Below, piece by piece: positions 23,315-34,611 of a stretch of 64,000 nucleotides of DNA. The DNA lies in the NCBI GenBank assembly GCA_027596075.1, contig JADGJC010000009.1, positions 213,238-277,237 on the forward strand, in the 5' to 3' direction. How positions within the stretch are numbered: position 1 is the first letter of the stretch; each line of letters begins with the position of its first letter. Both the position numbers and the translations under genes were made by a program. The notes below the pieces were generated by a model. That model was not told where the DNA came from. It did not search any database and saw only the letters and a list, made by a program, of their open reading frames with translations. This stretch comes from Rhizophlyctis rosea. Its lineage: Eukaryota > Chytridiomycota > Chytridiomycetes > Rhizophlyctidales > Rhizophlyctidaceae.

Positions 23315-24726
23315 GGGGGATTGGATCCCGGACCGGACCGCGGCACGGTGCACCACGGAGGTTGCTGGTTTGACACCACCCAGCACACTATCCAGGCACA
23401 GGCACCTCACAGCTCAGCACCCTTAGATCTAATCAAATGCATGCATTCCACTCTCTGTCGTGACTGTCCACCCGATCATCGTGTGCCCCCCCTCACGTTC
23501 ACTCTCACCACTCATTCACCATGAGGCCTACTTGTGATGGAAAATGCAGCAGTTGCAGCGGGGAGTGCGAGCGCGTATAAGACCCAACTTGTAACACCTT
23601 GAGCATCCGTGGGAAAATGTCGAGTTTCAATGCATATATGTTATATATGATGGCGTTGATTGGTCGCAAAGAGTGCAAAGGGGGTCCGGCAGTAGTCAGA
23701 CTAGTCAGCAATCACTCGCACTACTCGCTTCCCCGAATCCCCGCGGAATCGAACGGTTCGAACACTGGACAGGGTCCAACTGTCCCCAACGCATTTCGTG
23801 CTTTTGCTGTAGGTTTGCTGCTTTGACGGAGTGGCTGCGACTCTACGATCGGGGAATTCGGAGGCAAAAAGGATCCCATAAACATGGTAACAGATCATCC
23901 CCCAACCGGCAAAACAAAGTTCCCCCAAATTGTTATTTTGCGTGATATATCGTGAATGCTTTCCATTGGGTAAGCATGCACCCACGTGGCCACAGGGTCC
24001 TACTACTGGCCTTGTGCCTGGGCCTCCAATACATCCTGTCAAGCACAAAGCATGGACAACCCGGGGGGACAGATCTGTTCACAGTCGTCTTGTCTACGTA
24101 TCTCAAAGTCCTCAAACTTCTCAGACGGATGCACAAGTAGAGACCAGAGCCATACTGCACATATTCTCAAGGCGGCTTTGACATTACCATAGCCAGATCA
24201 AAGGCGGCACATTTCGAGCCATGTCAAGCCTTATGATGCGTTGTCTTCACTCGTATACAAGCCTCGTACCATCAGTAAGCCCCATCCAAGCCCCATCTAT
24301 AGAATTCGCTTCTTTCCCCATGGCGCCACCATCATCTGGGCTCATTTTACCCACCTTCCGCCTTCATGTGCACTTTCAACACGCGACACCGGCATCCATT
24401 TCGCCGAGACAAGTGGAACCATCGTGCAACGGTCATCGTAACACAAAATGTCCGCGCGCCGCCCCCGTAAAAGAATGGTGGTTGTCAATTTCCGTATGTA
24501 CTGCCGTTTTTGGATGCTTGTACTACCAGCACACCACTGTTGGCGCGGTTGATGACGATCGCCACCTTGCTGCCCAGCATTTCACCCCACAATTTCGGGT
24601 TTTGACTAGGGGTGATGTGGGCCTTTTCATGTTTGGGTTTTGGGTTGTGCGCGGTTGATGTGTGATGAAGTTTCATGAAGGTGGAGTGGGGAGGTGGTTA
24701 GTGTAGACACTGGGATGGAAAGGGGA

Positions 24727-24732
24727 TATATA
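24727..24732 (+). promoter_or_regulatory. TATA box of the CBM1 gene
   Basis: TATATA in a GGGGATATATAGG context 110 bp before the ATG at 24837, followed by a CT-rich leader. It suggests a focused, strong promoter. Confidence 0.5.
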
Positions 24733-24836
24733 GGTGAACAGTCCATTACTCCTTCCTCCTTCTGTTCCTTTACGTGCATCCCAATCTATCACCATCACCA
24801 GGATCCCTGCCAATACCCAACACAATCTCAACAACC

Positions 24837-25467
24837 ATGCAATTCAAGACCGCCCTCCTCGTCGCCGCCCTTGCTGGCTTTGGTAAGTTTATTGGTTTTG
24901 AAGTCCGCATGCATCCATCCCAATTTCCATCCCACATCGTGCGACATCCCCACTAATGCCGACTACCTTTCCAAACTACCAATAGTCAACGCCCAAACCT
25001 GCACACCCCGCACCGTCACAAACACCGGGTTGACGACCACTATTAACGTTACTGCTCAGGTAAATCTTCTTTATTTCTGATCTAACGCCGGGTGGAAACA
25101 ATCGCCTTTGTTTATTTACTTAACGCTGCTTGATTATTACCAGCCCGTCACCGTCACCGTCACCGCCAGCCAAGGAGGTGCTACTACCACTACTTCCCGT
25201 CCTGCCACTAATACCACCACCACCTCTAGACCTGCGACGACAACCACCACCTCCAGCGGCGGTAACTCGGGTACTTGTGTTGCTAAATACGGACAGGTGC
25301 GTCACATGGAACGAAGTGGTTTTGTTTATCGGGCGGTGATTGATGACTGATTCCTGGACTTTATTGTTTTCTTTTAGTGCGGTGGCTCTGGATACACTGG
25401 TTCTACGACTTGCTGCTCGGGATCTACGTGCACGGCGTCCAACCAGTATTACTCTCAGTGTGTGTAA
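24837..25467 (+). CDS. Small secreted CBM1 (fungal cellulose-binding) protein
   Basis: Exons 24837-24882, 24986-25059, 25144-25296 and 25378-25467 join in phase to 120 residues. A signal peptide (MQFKTALLVAALAGF) is interrupted by intron 1, as is common in fungal secretome genes. A short Thr-rich segment and a Ser/Thr-rich linker (SRPATNTTTTSRPATTTTTS) lead to a C-terminal CBM1. This contains GQCGGSGYTG, then CTASNQYYSQCV, with the ring residues Tyr and Gln in place; intron 3 splits it between GQ and CGG. CBM1 binds crystalline cellulose or chitin. There is no catalytic domain, so this is a stand-alone binding or wall-surface protein. Confidence 0.9.
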
Positions 25468-26184
25468 GGGGTGGGAGCTCAGGATGGGTTTCCTTTAGTC
25501 GGTTGCATCCCCGGGGTAGGGAATGCTGCCCAAAGGCGGGGGCGTGAACACTGGATGATGTGGTCGTTCGCAAGTTTGAGTGATTTTCAGAACGGGGCTG
25601 GATCCCCACCTATTGTATGATATCCTGGCGTGTAGACGTATTCTTTGATAGAATGTGGACTCATGTACCTTCTGCGTTATTTGGTTCTGGAGTGTGTGGT
25701 GTCATCCTGGAACCCCAGTGAATGTTTGATTGCTTTGACCGCACCATATGTGCCTGCACTGTAGTCACTGTGGCCGTGATATGTCATTTGGATTGGGAAG
25801 CAGAGCAGCCCTGCTGGATGGACTGTAAAATGCATTTAGCAACATCTTGTTTTTTATGATTGTACAGATGGAGAGGGGCCACTTTGACTTCAGGCCCTTT
25901 GTGGCAATCGCGGTGGGAGATGGGATTTTTGAGGAGGACATTGAAAGAGCAATTATGCGGAGACGTTAGTATCCGGGGGCCGGGGAGTAGGAGTAGGCAA
26001 ATGTGATGAAAACCGCCACCGCACATCACGGATCATTGGCGTGGGATCACGGACAATGGATAAACCTCAACAAAAACCGACTTCAGCTTTTCATAGTTGT
26101 TTTACATAAATACATAGTCTTGATCTCTATGCATATCTAACGGACCCACACCGCTACAATCACCTACTCCAACCATCTCTCATT
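25468..26184. other. Convergent intergenic spacer
   Basis: Between the 3' ends of the CBM1 and Cys-rich genes. No feature was recognised. Confidence 0.5.
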
Positions 26185-26860
26185 CTAACAACTCATGCAA
26201 GAGTTCATACAAGTCGTCATGCATTGTCCCGTCCCAGCACCGGCATTAGCGCACACTTGGTTACGGCACTTGTAATCACACGCAGCCTGATCAGCAGACG
26301 TCTTTGTACAAGTCCTCGGACACCCCGTAGCCCCATAATCCAAATTACAAGTCGCGTACCCGTACCCGGGCACACACGTAGGCGTCAAAACCGTCCCACC
26401 AGGACAACTGATCGGCGTAAGAGGCGGGCATGTACAGGGTTTCGGGCAATCGGGACTGTAAACTGGTGTAAGACCGCTACAGGTACAGGATTGGACGAGG
26501 TTGGTGATTTGACCGTTGCCGGCTGGGCATTGGATTGTGCGGTTTGTTGGGCAGCCGCAGGGGGATGTGGATCCGCCGCCGGAGGGGGGGAGACACCATG
26601 TTCCGGCGCAGGTGTAGGTGGAGGGGCAGCAGTTTGGGTAGTAGCCGCAGATTTTTTCGGTTGGGAGGCAGGAGCCAAATTGGCGTCTAGGTGAGAGAGG
26701 GGAGGGGTGGTGGTTAAGATGAGGGGATGTGGATATGGGGGTTGGTGGGGAAGGGGACTTACTTGTCAATCAGGGCGCCGTTGAGGGCTTCGGATGGGGC
26801 GGCGAGGGTTGCGGGAGTAAGGGCCAGGAGGCCGAGGAAGAGGGATGTGAGTTTTTGCAT
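26185..26860 (-). CDS. Secreted cysteine-rich protein
   Basis: Exons (-) 26860-26763 and 26686-26185 join in phase to 199 residues. The N-terminus is a signal peptide (MQKLTSLFLGLLALTPATLA). The mature chain starts with a cystine-knot-like spacing (C-x6-C-x5-CC-x5-C-x4-C: CLPTEKICGYYPNCC, TYTCAGTWC). Then come Pro/Cys repeats such as CTCPPLTPISCPGG and a final Met/Cys-rich end (CMTTCMNSCMSC). Disulfide-rich secreted proteins of this sort are usually extracellular and stable. I cannot assign a family or target, and the knot resemblance is only by spacing. Confidence 0.75.
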
Positions 26861-28186
26861 GGTCGACGGGAGCGGGTGGATGGTGATCAACCTAGGGATT
26901 GAGTAAGGTTATGTGGGTCAAAGGAGAGGTGCATCCCCATATTTATAGCGGTGGAGATGTCCATTGTCTTGCATCTTGACCAATGAAGGGTTGGGTTCTC
27001 ATTTGACACATACACCTGGCATGGATGGAAGGCTTCATCTTGACCATGTGGGTAACTCTCAACGCGCCGGTGTCTTGCGCACCTCACGGCACATGGGACA
27101 GCCTTGGGATGGCCCGAATAGAATGATTGGGTGGCATCCATCGCCCGTCTTCATCTGCACGAGTGATAACTCTCGGGGTTGAACCAAAATATCTGAAATG
27201 TGGGCCGAGCACATTTTGTTCAAAATCCAGTGCTGGTGATGAGAACCATGGTAGCCGCGATGCTGCGATGAGAGCCTTCGAGATTGCTGCGCATGCTGCT
27301 CTGCACCCGCGCGTCCCGTATTTGGGGGTTCATCGGTTATGCAGGATGCGTGGCCCAGATCTGAGCCATGTCTGGTATGAGTGGGGTAAGCAGCTAGGCC
27401 TAAGTAGCAGATGTAACACCATCGCGGTTGAAAGTTTTCATTCCGCATTTGTGACACAAGCCCCCGAATGTATGAATCTCCGAGAGCTGGCACGCTCGAA
27501 GGAGTCTTCCACGACTGTTCACCCTTTCAATATGTCGGTCGGTCGCTATTATCATGCTGCGAGGTTCTTGACCATTACTCATTAGTTAACAAATGACAGC
27601 TTTGGTGGCACCCTGCACATAATGGTGGGGATCGACGAGCCACGCGACAACGCTCTGCACCATCTCGTGCGGCGTAAGTTGTGAAAGCGCTCGTTATGTG
27701 GTGTTGCCAAAGATGGGAATTCACCATGATACCTATTATAGATTCAGACCGAATCTGCAGGTCGTCAAATATCATGCTTGATACCAATGAAGGTAGAAAG
27801 AGTAGAAATCAGTGTCAACAGGGTCCGAAGGCCAACTCCGTCTGCGTCTGGACCTTCGGACATCTCGGAGACTTTTTGGGCCTGACACGTGACAAGGTGC
27901 TGCGCAGTGAACACAGGAAATTGGTCCCCCCAGTGACGTCAGAACGGTCAGATTGGCAGCCCCATCTTCACACCGTCTCCCCAATGAAGTTTATTTCCGG
28001 GATTCACGGAGAGGGACGGAAGGGACAAACACTCTTCTTGGATCCTCATCTTATTCCACATCTTGATTGAAGAAACTGTCATTATACCCCCCATCTGATC
28101 CTTGACATACCCATATACCCCTCCCGCGTTTCTAGCTTCCTTCCAATTCCCTCAGAACTCTCGCACCACCACCAATCCCAATCACC
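26861..28186. other. Divergent intergenic region
   Basis: Promoter region shared by the Cys-rich (-) and papain-fold (+) genes. Overlapping frames of about 145-150 codons on opposite strands at 27059-27585 show no motif and no preferred coding texture, and are not called. Confidence 0.5.
26940..26947 (-). promoter_or_regulatory. TATA box of the Cys-rich gene
   Basis: TATAAATA on the minus strand, 80 bp upstream of the ATG at 26860. Confidence 0.55.
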
Positions 28187-30096
28187 ATGCACGTCTGTTC
28201 ATGCTTCAAACCTCTTGTGGCAATATGGCAAATCTTGACAGGTCCAAAGTTCGACCCAATGGATGGGTCGCATTTGGCACTTGTTCTGGATGATGCATGC
28301 GAGGAGGTCATCGCCACACTGAAGAAGGGTAGGTGTAATCATGATCTCTTTAACACACAAACTACAACCATTGTTGATGATATCTCACGCGTCATCATAG
28401 AGGGCAAAGACGTAAGAAACGGCTACATCATCGCCAAACGCAAGCTGGACTGGTGGATTGGCAATTTCGACATGGAGGCTTATCGCCCTAAACTTGCTCA
28501 GAAGGATATGGAGGGCAAGATTGAGAACCGGCGGGTGTTCAAGAACGCGTTTCCTGAGTGTTTTGTGAGGAAGGATAAGAGTGGTGTGGGTGAGGGTGGT
28601 TGGGATGAGGAGTTGGAGTTGGATAGGAAGGCGTATGCGGAGTTTATTGGTACGCTTGTGGATGCGGAGAGGTTTAAGGAGAAGCATTTGAGGGCTGTGG
28701 ATCAGGATTGGAGTGAGATGGCAAGAAGGATTGCGGGGAATATTATGAGAAGGTCGGGGAGGATTGGACAGAGTGAGGTACGGCTTTTTGTAAAAGCAAC
28801 CGAGAAAGAATCGATTGTTTGTTTACAATCACTTCTGCACATATATTGCAGTCACCATCAGACTCACATGTCCAGCGCACGTTGCACAACATTCGCTCGC
28901 TCCAGCATTCGTCGAACTCGCTGCCTATTTCACTTTATATCACTTCTATTGACATGACGACGCCCTGGACTTTGGCTACTACAAGGCATCTTATGGCGGA
29001 TAAACTCCCATATGGTGCATTCCATGCTGGCTTGTTGATTGGAGGTGTGAAGATGGAATGGGGCATCGGTCCAACGGGTGGAGAGTTGATATGCAGGTAA
29101 GTTGGGACTGCTTAGTGCTTCAGACGACCTTCGAATCTTGTGCTATGGCGACTAACTTCGATGTTGGTCCACACTTTACTCGCAGACAAATAGACGAACG
29201 AGATTTGAATGAAATGGTAGTAGTGGGGTTGCAAACGCAGTCAAACCTCAACAGTCAGCTGAAAACCATCTCTCGATCGAATTCCGTATCTTCTACAACA
29301 TTCGTTGCAACATCAACCACCGCCACCGATCCTGCCGCTATTCTTTCTGGAGAACAGACCACGTGGAAAGCTCCACTGGAAGCCGTCAAAGGTTTTGTCA
29401 CGTCCTTGACTACTTCTACATCGTCTTCTACCGCACCCCCTCCCGTAACGGACTTTACACCTAAATCACCATTGGAACATATGAGGGAGTTGACGACAAA
29501 GGAGGGGCTTGCAAATGTTATGGATAAAATGGATGAGGCGTATGACAGAGCGGTGCAGTCTTTTAGGGAGACGTTGAGGGTTATTGGGAGTTCTATGAAT
29601 GTTGGGGTTATGGATACGGATGAGAAGTACATGATTGTTGCTAAAGCGTGAGTAATCCCGTGGTCTCACAATATAAGCTGTCGCTGATATGTTGACTCAC
29701 ACTCTCCCTTCCAGATGCACCCACTACAACACCACCCAAACCTACAACATGGCCTCCAACAACTGCCAAACCTTCGTCAACCACATCCTCCACCTCCTCA
29801 ACATCCCGCCCTTCAATCCCAAAGACGAATTCGCAGTCTTCTGGCATAATGTCTCCAGGAAAGGTACTACCCAATTCAAATACAAGAATAAAGTCTTCAA
29901 CAACCGCCGTGACTTCGATCAGTGGGTTTCGGAACATTGGGAAACCGAGAAGAGCTTTTGGAACCGGAGGTTGCTGGTATGTTTTGATGAGATGATGGAG
30001 AGGAGGTTTGAGAGGGAACGGGAGGAGTGGAGGGGCAGGGGGGATAGGGGGGGGGGGGCGGGGGCGGGGGGCGGCGGCCCCTGGGCGGGGGCATAG
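28187..30096 (+). CDS. Papain-fold (PPPDE/LRAT-like) protein, probable 3' frameshift
   Basis: Exons 28187-28777, 28852-29096, 29186-29647 and 29715-30096 give 559 residues in phase. The ATG has CACC before it. The first 200 residues are charged and unrecognised. Residue about 255 lies in AFHAGLLIGGVKMEWG and residue about 450 in YNMASNNCQTFVNHIL. This His..Cys pair and the NNC-x-x-F pattern are typical of circularly permuted papain-fold families (PPPDE/DeSI, LRAT, NlpC/P60), whose members act as isopeptidases, amidases or acyltransferases. Which of these applies cannot be decided here. The annotated C-terminus runs into Gly/Arg after a 12-G tract (30047-30058). The next frame stays open to 30217 with a sensible charged tail, so the deposited end is suspect. 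Confidence 0.7.
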
Positions 30097-30462
30097 GGTT
30101 GATGGGAGGAAGGAGAGGGAAAGGGATTGGGTTTGGGGGCCCAGGAGTGGGGAGTGGGATAGGTGGATATTGGAGTTCGAGGAGGAGTTGAGGAGGAGGC
30201 CTAAGGGAGAGATTTGAGGTGAGCGGGTGGGTCTGGCGGGTTGGGTCTGCAGCCGTTGTTTTCTTGGTATGATAGAAGTTTCGTGCTTTTTGTATAGTTG
30301 TACAGTGTGTTGTAAATAAGATGAACCTCGTAGACGTACCAGATTTTCATCCCCAAAAGGGAGTTTGCACATTTCCTGACAATTGCAGCACGCGCTACTG
30401 TTGTCCCTCAAGTACAGGGAGAACTACGATGTTTATTTACTAATATCGCATATCAACTTTGT
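30097..30462. other. Convergent spacer, start possibly coding
   Basis: Bases up to 30217 are probably the displaced C-terminus of the upstream gene. The rest is non-coding with GTTTATTTAC motifs close to the amylase stop codon. Confidence 0.45.
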
Positions 30463-33179
30463 TTATTTACTATTGAACCTAATCAAAGCACTCCCACCAC
30501 CAAGGCGACAAGACACAACACAGCCGCCATATACTGAGCCGGTACATTCTTTCCTGATGCTGATGACAGCTTGCCGCCCAACTGTGGGGACAGGACCATT
30601 GTTGTGTTTGCGGGTGGTTGGAACTGTGGAGAAGCGAAATGGGGTTACGAATAGGGTGATAAACATGAGGGTTCGGTGATTGCCATTCCATGGCGCATTA
30701 TCGAACTGGAAAGTGGATAACGTACCTTTGATTGAGGGAACAGAACGATAGGGTCACCGTATTGGATAGTGACTTGAATTGCACCATTGCGGCCTACGGT
30801 GATTGGAGCGGCGAGGGAGTCGTTTGATGTTCGGGGGGTTTGGTAGTATGTTTGGAGGTGTGTGAGGACTAGAGTTTCCGTTCGTGACATTGAGTTGACA
30901 TGGTTAGCTTTTTTGTGCGTCGGAGTGAGAGTGACTGAAGTGTGCCCTACCTGTGCCTTCCGCATGGTTGGTGTTGAAGTAGATGTCGGTTTGTTTGAGT
31001 TTGAGGCCGACGTTGTTGATGATGGCGATGGCGTCGCCTTTTTGGAATGCCTGCGGTGTTTGGGTGGATGGAGGGTTTAGGAATGCGTGATGCCCTGTCA
31101 GGTATGAGGGAGGGACCTACGTATACATTGTCCGTCATGTACAAGGTGGTGTGGTTCGCATTGAAGAAATCTTCCCCGCCCTATATTCATGGATTTTGGT
31201 AAGCATTAACGCATCCCCAATACTTCGAATGCCGACTGCTGTAGATCAACTCACAGATTTCCGAACAGAGTTGACCAATCTCAGCCATCGGTACATGTTA
31301 CTATCCTGATCGTATTTGCTTTGCCACAGGGAGTTGCGGGAGTAATGCGCATCCAGGTTGTAGGGTGAAGAGAGGACTGCTTCGGCACCTGTTGTCTCGT
31401 GTATGAGCGGAAGGTCGTTCTGATGGGAGTATACTTAGAAATAACGTACCGTAGAATATACTGGGGATGCCGTCAGTGAGAAGGAGGAACGTCAAAGCGT
31501 TTTTGTACAGGATCGTATCTGTCGACGAGTGATAGATGAGTGTTGAATTGGAGGATTGAAATGTCCAATCTGTGCCATCACTTACCGCCTGTTGTTCCAC
31601 TTGGCAATTCTTCGGCGACTGGGGTATTGAGAAACCGGGTGGTGTCATGGTTTTCCACGAATGTCAGCATGGCTTTGTGGTCCTGTCATTGAGGAGGCGG
31701 GTGTATCAAGTCAGCAAGGAATGTCTTGTTGGAAGCCGAGCCGATATTGCAAGTAGTCCCAGAAAGGTGACAACGGAATGACTTACCGGGAAGGTCCTTT
31801 GGAATAGAGTGCGGTTGGCTTCCAAGTCTGCAAATCTTCTGCCGCGGACGAATGTCTCTGCACCAGAAGATGGATGAGTTGCAGTTTTTGAACAACCAAG
31901 AGGAGGGATTCTGACCTTGGATGACCGCATAGAATGGGTAGTGTTGCATGGATGGAATGATTTGTTGGTATCCCGCAACGTAGTCCGCTCTGTTTGTTTA
32001 GGCGGGATTATTTGTAAACAATACTGTTTACGTCTTACCAGTAACTACAGAGGAGCTCGGCGATTGAACTTACCGTGCATCATATGCTTCACCAACAGCA
32101 AAGGTATCAGCTGCTTGTAAAACACCGGGCCAAAAGTCTTTGCGGATGTGCTTGGCAGCGTCCAGGCGGAGGCCGTTGAATTTGTACTTTGAAACAATGT
32201 TTTCTATACATCGTTGTTGAGATTGTCAAGACATTGGTCATATTACGATTGCGAATGAAGCTGCACCGATATGCACTGAATGCGCTTTGTCACTTACTTG
32301 TCCAATCAGTGAGATATTGCACAACCAGGTTGTCTTCGGTGTTCAAGTCTGGGAGGGATCCATCACCGGAACCTAACCGACATTGCTCCAAGCGCGGTTG
32401 CGTTTCCGGCGCATCGCTGATGACGCATTGTTCGTGGTATGAATATGGGCTGTTGAACAATGTGGGACTGATTTGTGATATGGGACCAGGGCCGACATGG
32501 TTCAACACGATATCGAGCATCACCCAAATCTAGAAGTAGGGGCACAGACTTCAGCAAGTCGGTCGGTTGATGACAACAGGGAAAATGCCACTTACGTCTC
32601 GTGCTTGAGCCGCCGCAATCATGTCAACAAGATCTTGCTCTGTTCCGAACTTTTCATTTAAGGCTTCGAAGTTCTTCGTCCAGAAACCGTGATAACCGCC
32701 CTCGGTGTCTGTAACAAGTCATGCACCGAGATGAGCGAGTGAAGTGATTTTTCGCTATGAGATACACCAGGGAGAGTTAGAATGCATACTCTTCAGTATA
32801 GGAGAGATCCAAATGGCGTCAACTCTGCAAAGCATAGTCAGTCCTGATCGCTCGTTTGACTAGTGGTCCGCTGCAAATGCGACTGTTTCCTCCCATCACC
32901 TACCCCAAGTCTTTCAAGTAGTCCAAGCGGCTCTCAATACCCTTCCAGCTGCCTCCACAATATGTGCTCAAGTTCTCGCAATTGGCGGTAACTCCGTCTG
33001 TGCGAGAGAATCTGTCCGTCATGACCTAAGGATGTTCCATTGAGTCCTTCAAGCCATTTCTCATGTATCCGCATGGGACGTACCTGATAGACCGTTCGTT
33101 GTTTCCATTCTGCCACACCCGCAGCGCTTGCGCTACTTAACGCCGCCAGCATGCCGAGTAGAAATACTGGTAATCTCAT
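30463..33179 (-). CDS. Secreted alpha-amylase (GH13)
   Basis: Fifteen short exons (-): 33179-33084, 33025-32904, 32824-32790, 32708-32596, 32529-32298, 32203-32074, 31989-31916, 31857-31787, 31682-31586, 31518-31450, 31388-31255, 31180-31121, 31050-30951, 30868-30726 and 30705-30463, giving 572 residues in phase. It begins with a signal peptide (MRLPVFLLGMLAALSSASA). The four GH13 regions are present: I MLDIVLNHV (about 126-134), II GLRLDAAKH (nucleophile Asp about 214), III VGEAYD (acid Glu about 237) and IV FVENHD (298-303). VDAIWISPI and GGYHGFWTKNF are also diagnostic of fungal alpha-amylases. It hydrolyses alpha-1,4-glucan. Divergent pairing with the alpha-1,3-glucan synthase suggests a role in that pathway, as for Amy1/AgtA/AmyD in other fungi. 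The last exon (from 30705) is uncertain; its sequence is not amylase-like. Confidence 0.87.
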
Positions 33180-34611
33180 TCTTAAAGCCGTCTATGAACT
33201 CCGATGTTGACGGTTAGGACTGCTAATGAGTTGACAAAGGTGAGCAGCTATGGAAGAAAGGATCGGGGAGAGCATACGGAGAACATTGCTCAAGTCCGCG
33301 TAATACGATTGTCGAGCGGGACTTGGTCGCATCACAGTTCTCCAGCGGGCACAGTAAGTCAGCATTACAGGGGGACATTCTGGCCAATCGATGCTGTGGA
33401 CCGCCAGCATGCTCAAACCCCGACCAGAGTTGCTCTGTTGGAATCTTGTCCCGATAGTGGTGGCGAATTATGTCCGCTCATTTTGGGAGTGCAAAGGGCA
33501 AGTGTTGGATCAAACTTTGCCATTGAGAAGGGCAGATTTGTGGATTAGGACCTCGTTCGACAGCTGCCTTAAGCTCATGGACTGATAAAGCACTGTTGCG
33601 ATTATTTTGACAGGTTGGTGCCGGACAACATGCAGCCCAGCTCCGCTTCGGAAATGAAAAGGGAAGTGCAAGGGTGAACTTTGCAAGCCCACCCATTTCT
33701 TGGCCGAGTCTCTCACTCAAGACCGTGATCGAGCCGCTGATTGATTAACAAGGCTTCACTGGTGCGCCCATTGTGCTACCCACACGCCCAAAGGTAATAC
33801 AACTTTAACCATAAACTCACTGTTCTACATTGTCGGAACATTCGTTTCGAGGTGCTTTGACCTCTTTCGGGTGCGCAGCTCCGAGCCGCCATCCTAACAA
33901 GCAAAGAAAGCCACGATGCGGAAATGAAAAATGGCGGGCACGTTTTCCCTGGAAATGATTGATAAAAGGCTGTCAAACTTTCGATACAACCCCGGGGAAA
34001 CAGGAGAACTAAGAGGACACACAACACCCTCTCCTGCAGAAGGGCAAGCGGCACAGTTTGGACAGATGCGAAATGAGAAGAGATTGGAGTTTTATGCCTC
34101 TTCACTGCAAACTGTCTCATCCTCCTTGGTGGCGCAAACTCTACTTGCAGAGCATAGTTACTCACGTCTTCCACGCACATGAGGACTCCTATCGTCCTGA
34201 TTCTTCGGTCTCATCATCAACATGGTCTTGTCCTCCACACATATCGGGCATCGGGCGCATCCTGCAGGTAGAATCCGCGGAGCTTTGCCACTCCTTCTTA
34301 CATGGCGACCAGGAAGAATTTGCAAAAGGAATGCGCAGCAAATGTGCTCTTTCTGTGGCCCCCGTAATGCAATGCATCGTTCGTCCCCGGTCTATAATAA
34401 GTGCTCGCTGAGGCGGCCCACTTCATATGGACGGCATCGCTCCGCACACCCTCTCCACTTCAATATCAAGCATCCCCGACATCTTGATTGCCCTTTCATC
34501 TCTGGAGACATCAGAACAACCTTTCATTAGAGGTCATTGCACATTTACCGCCGGCGAAGTAACGAACGATCATTCTGCACGCAACATCGATTTCGCAACA
34601 CATTCAGCGTC
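33180..34611. promoter_or_regulatory. Shared 1.4-kb divergent promoter, amylase/alpha-1,3-glucan synthase
   Basis: No gene lies between the two start codons, so regulatory DNA for both must lie here. Individual elements could not be assigned. Short frames are scattered on both strands without motifs. Confidence 0.55.

Larger units (their letters stand above)
22949..24836. other. Intergenic between divergent MAPKKK and CBM1 genes
   Basis: No gene was recognised in this 1.9-kb region. It contains an octamer repeat at 23273-23314 and the promoter of the CBM1 gene. Short frames around 23700-24660 lack motifs and coding texture. Confidence 0.5.

Noticed and set aside
23735..23765. GGTTCGAA-containing sequence resembling a tRNA T arm
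   Set aside because: No pairing acceptor stem, D arm or anticodon arm could be built on either strand.
27059..27585. Overlapping 144- and 152-codon frames on opposite strands
   Set aside because: No motif, no initiation context and no splice support; typical chance frames in a divergent promoter region.
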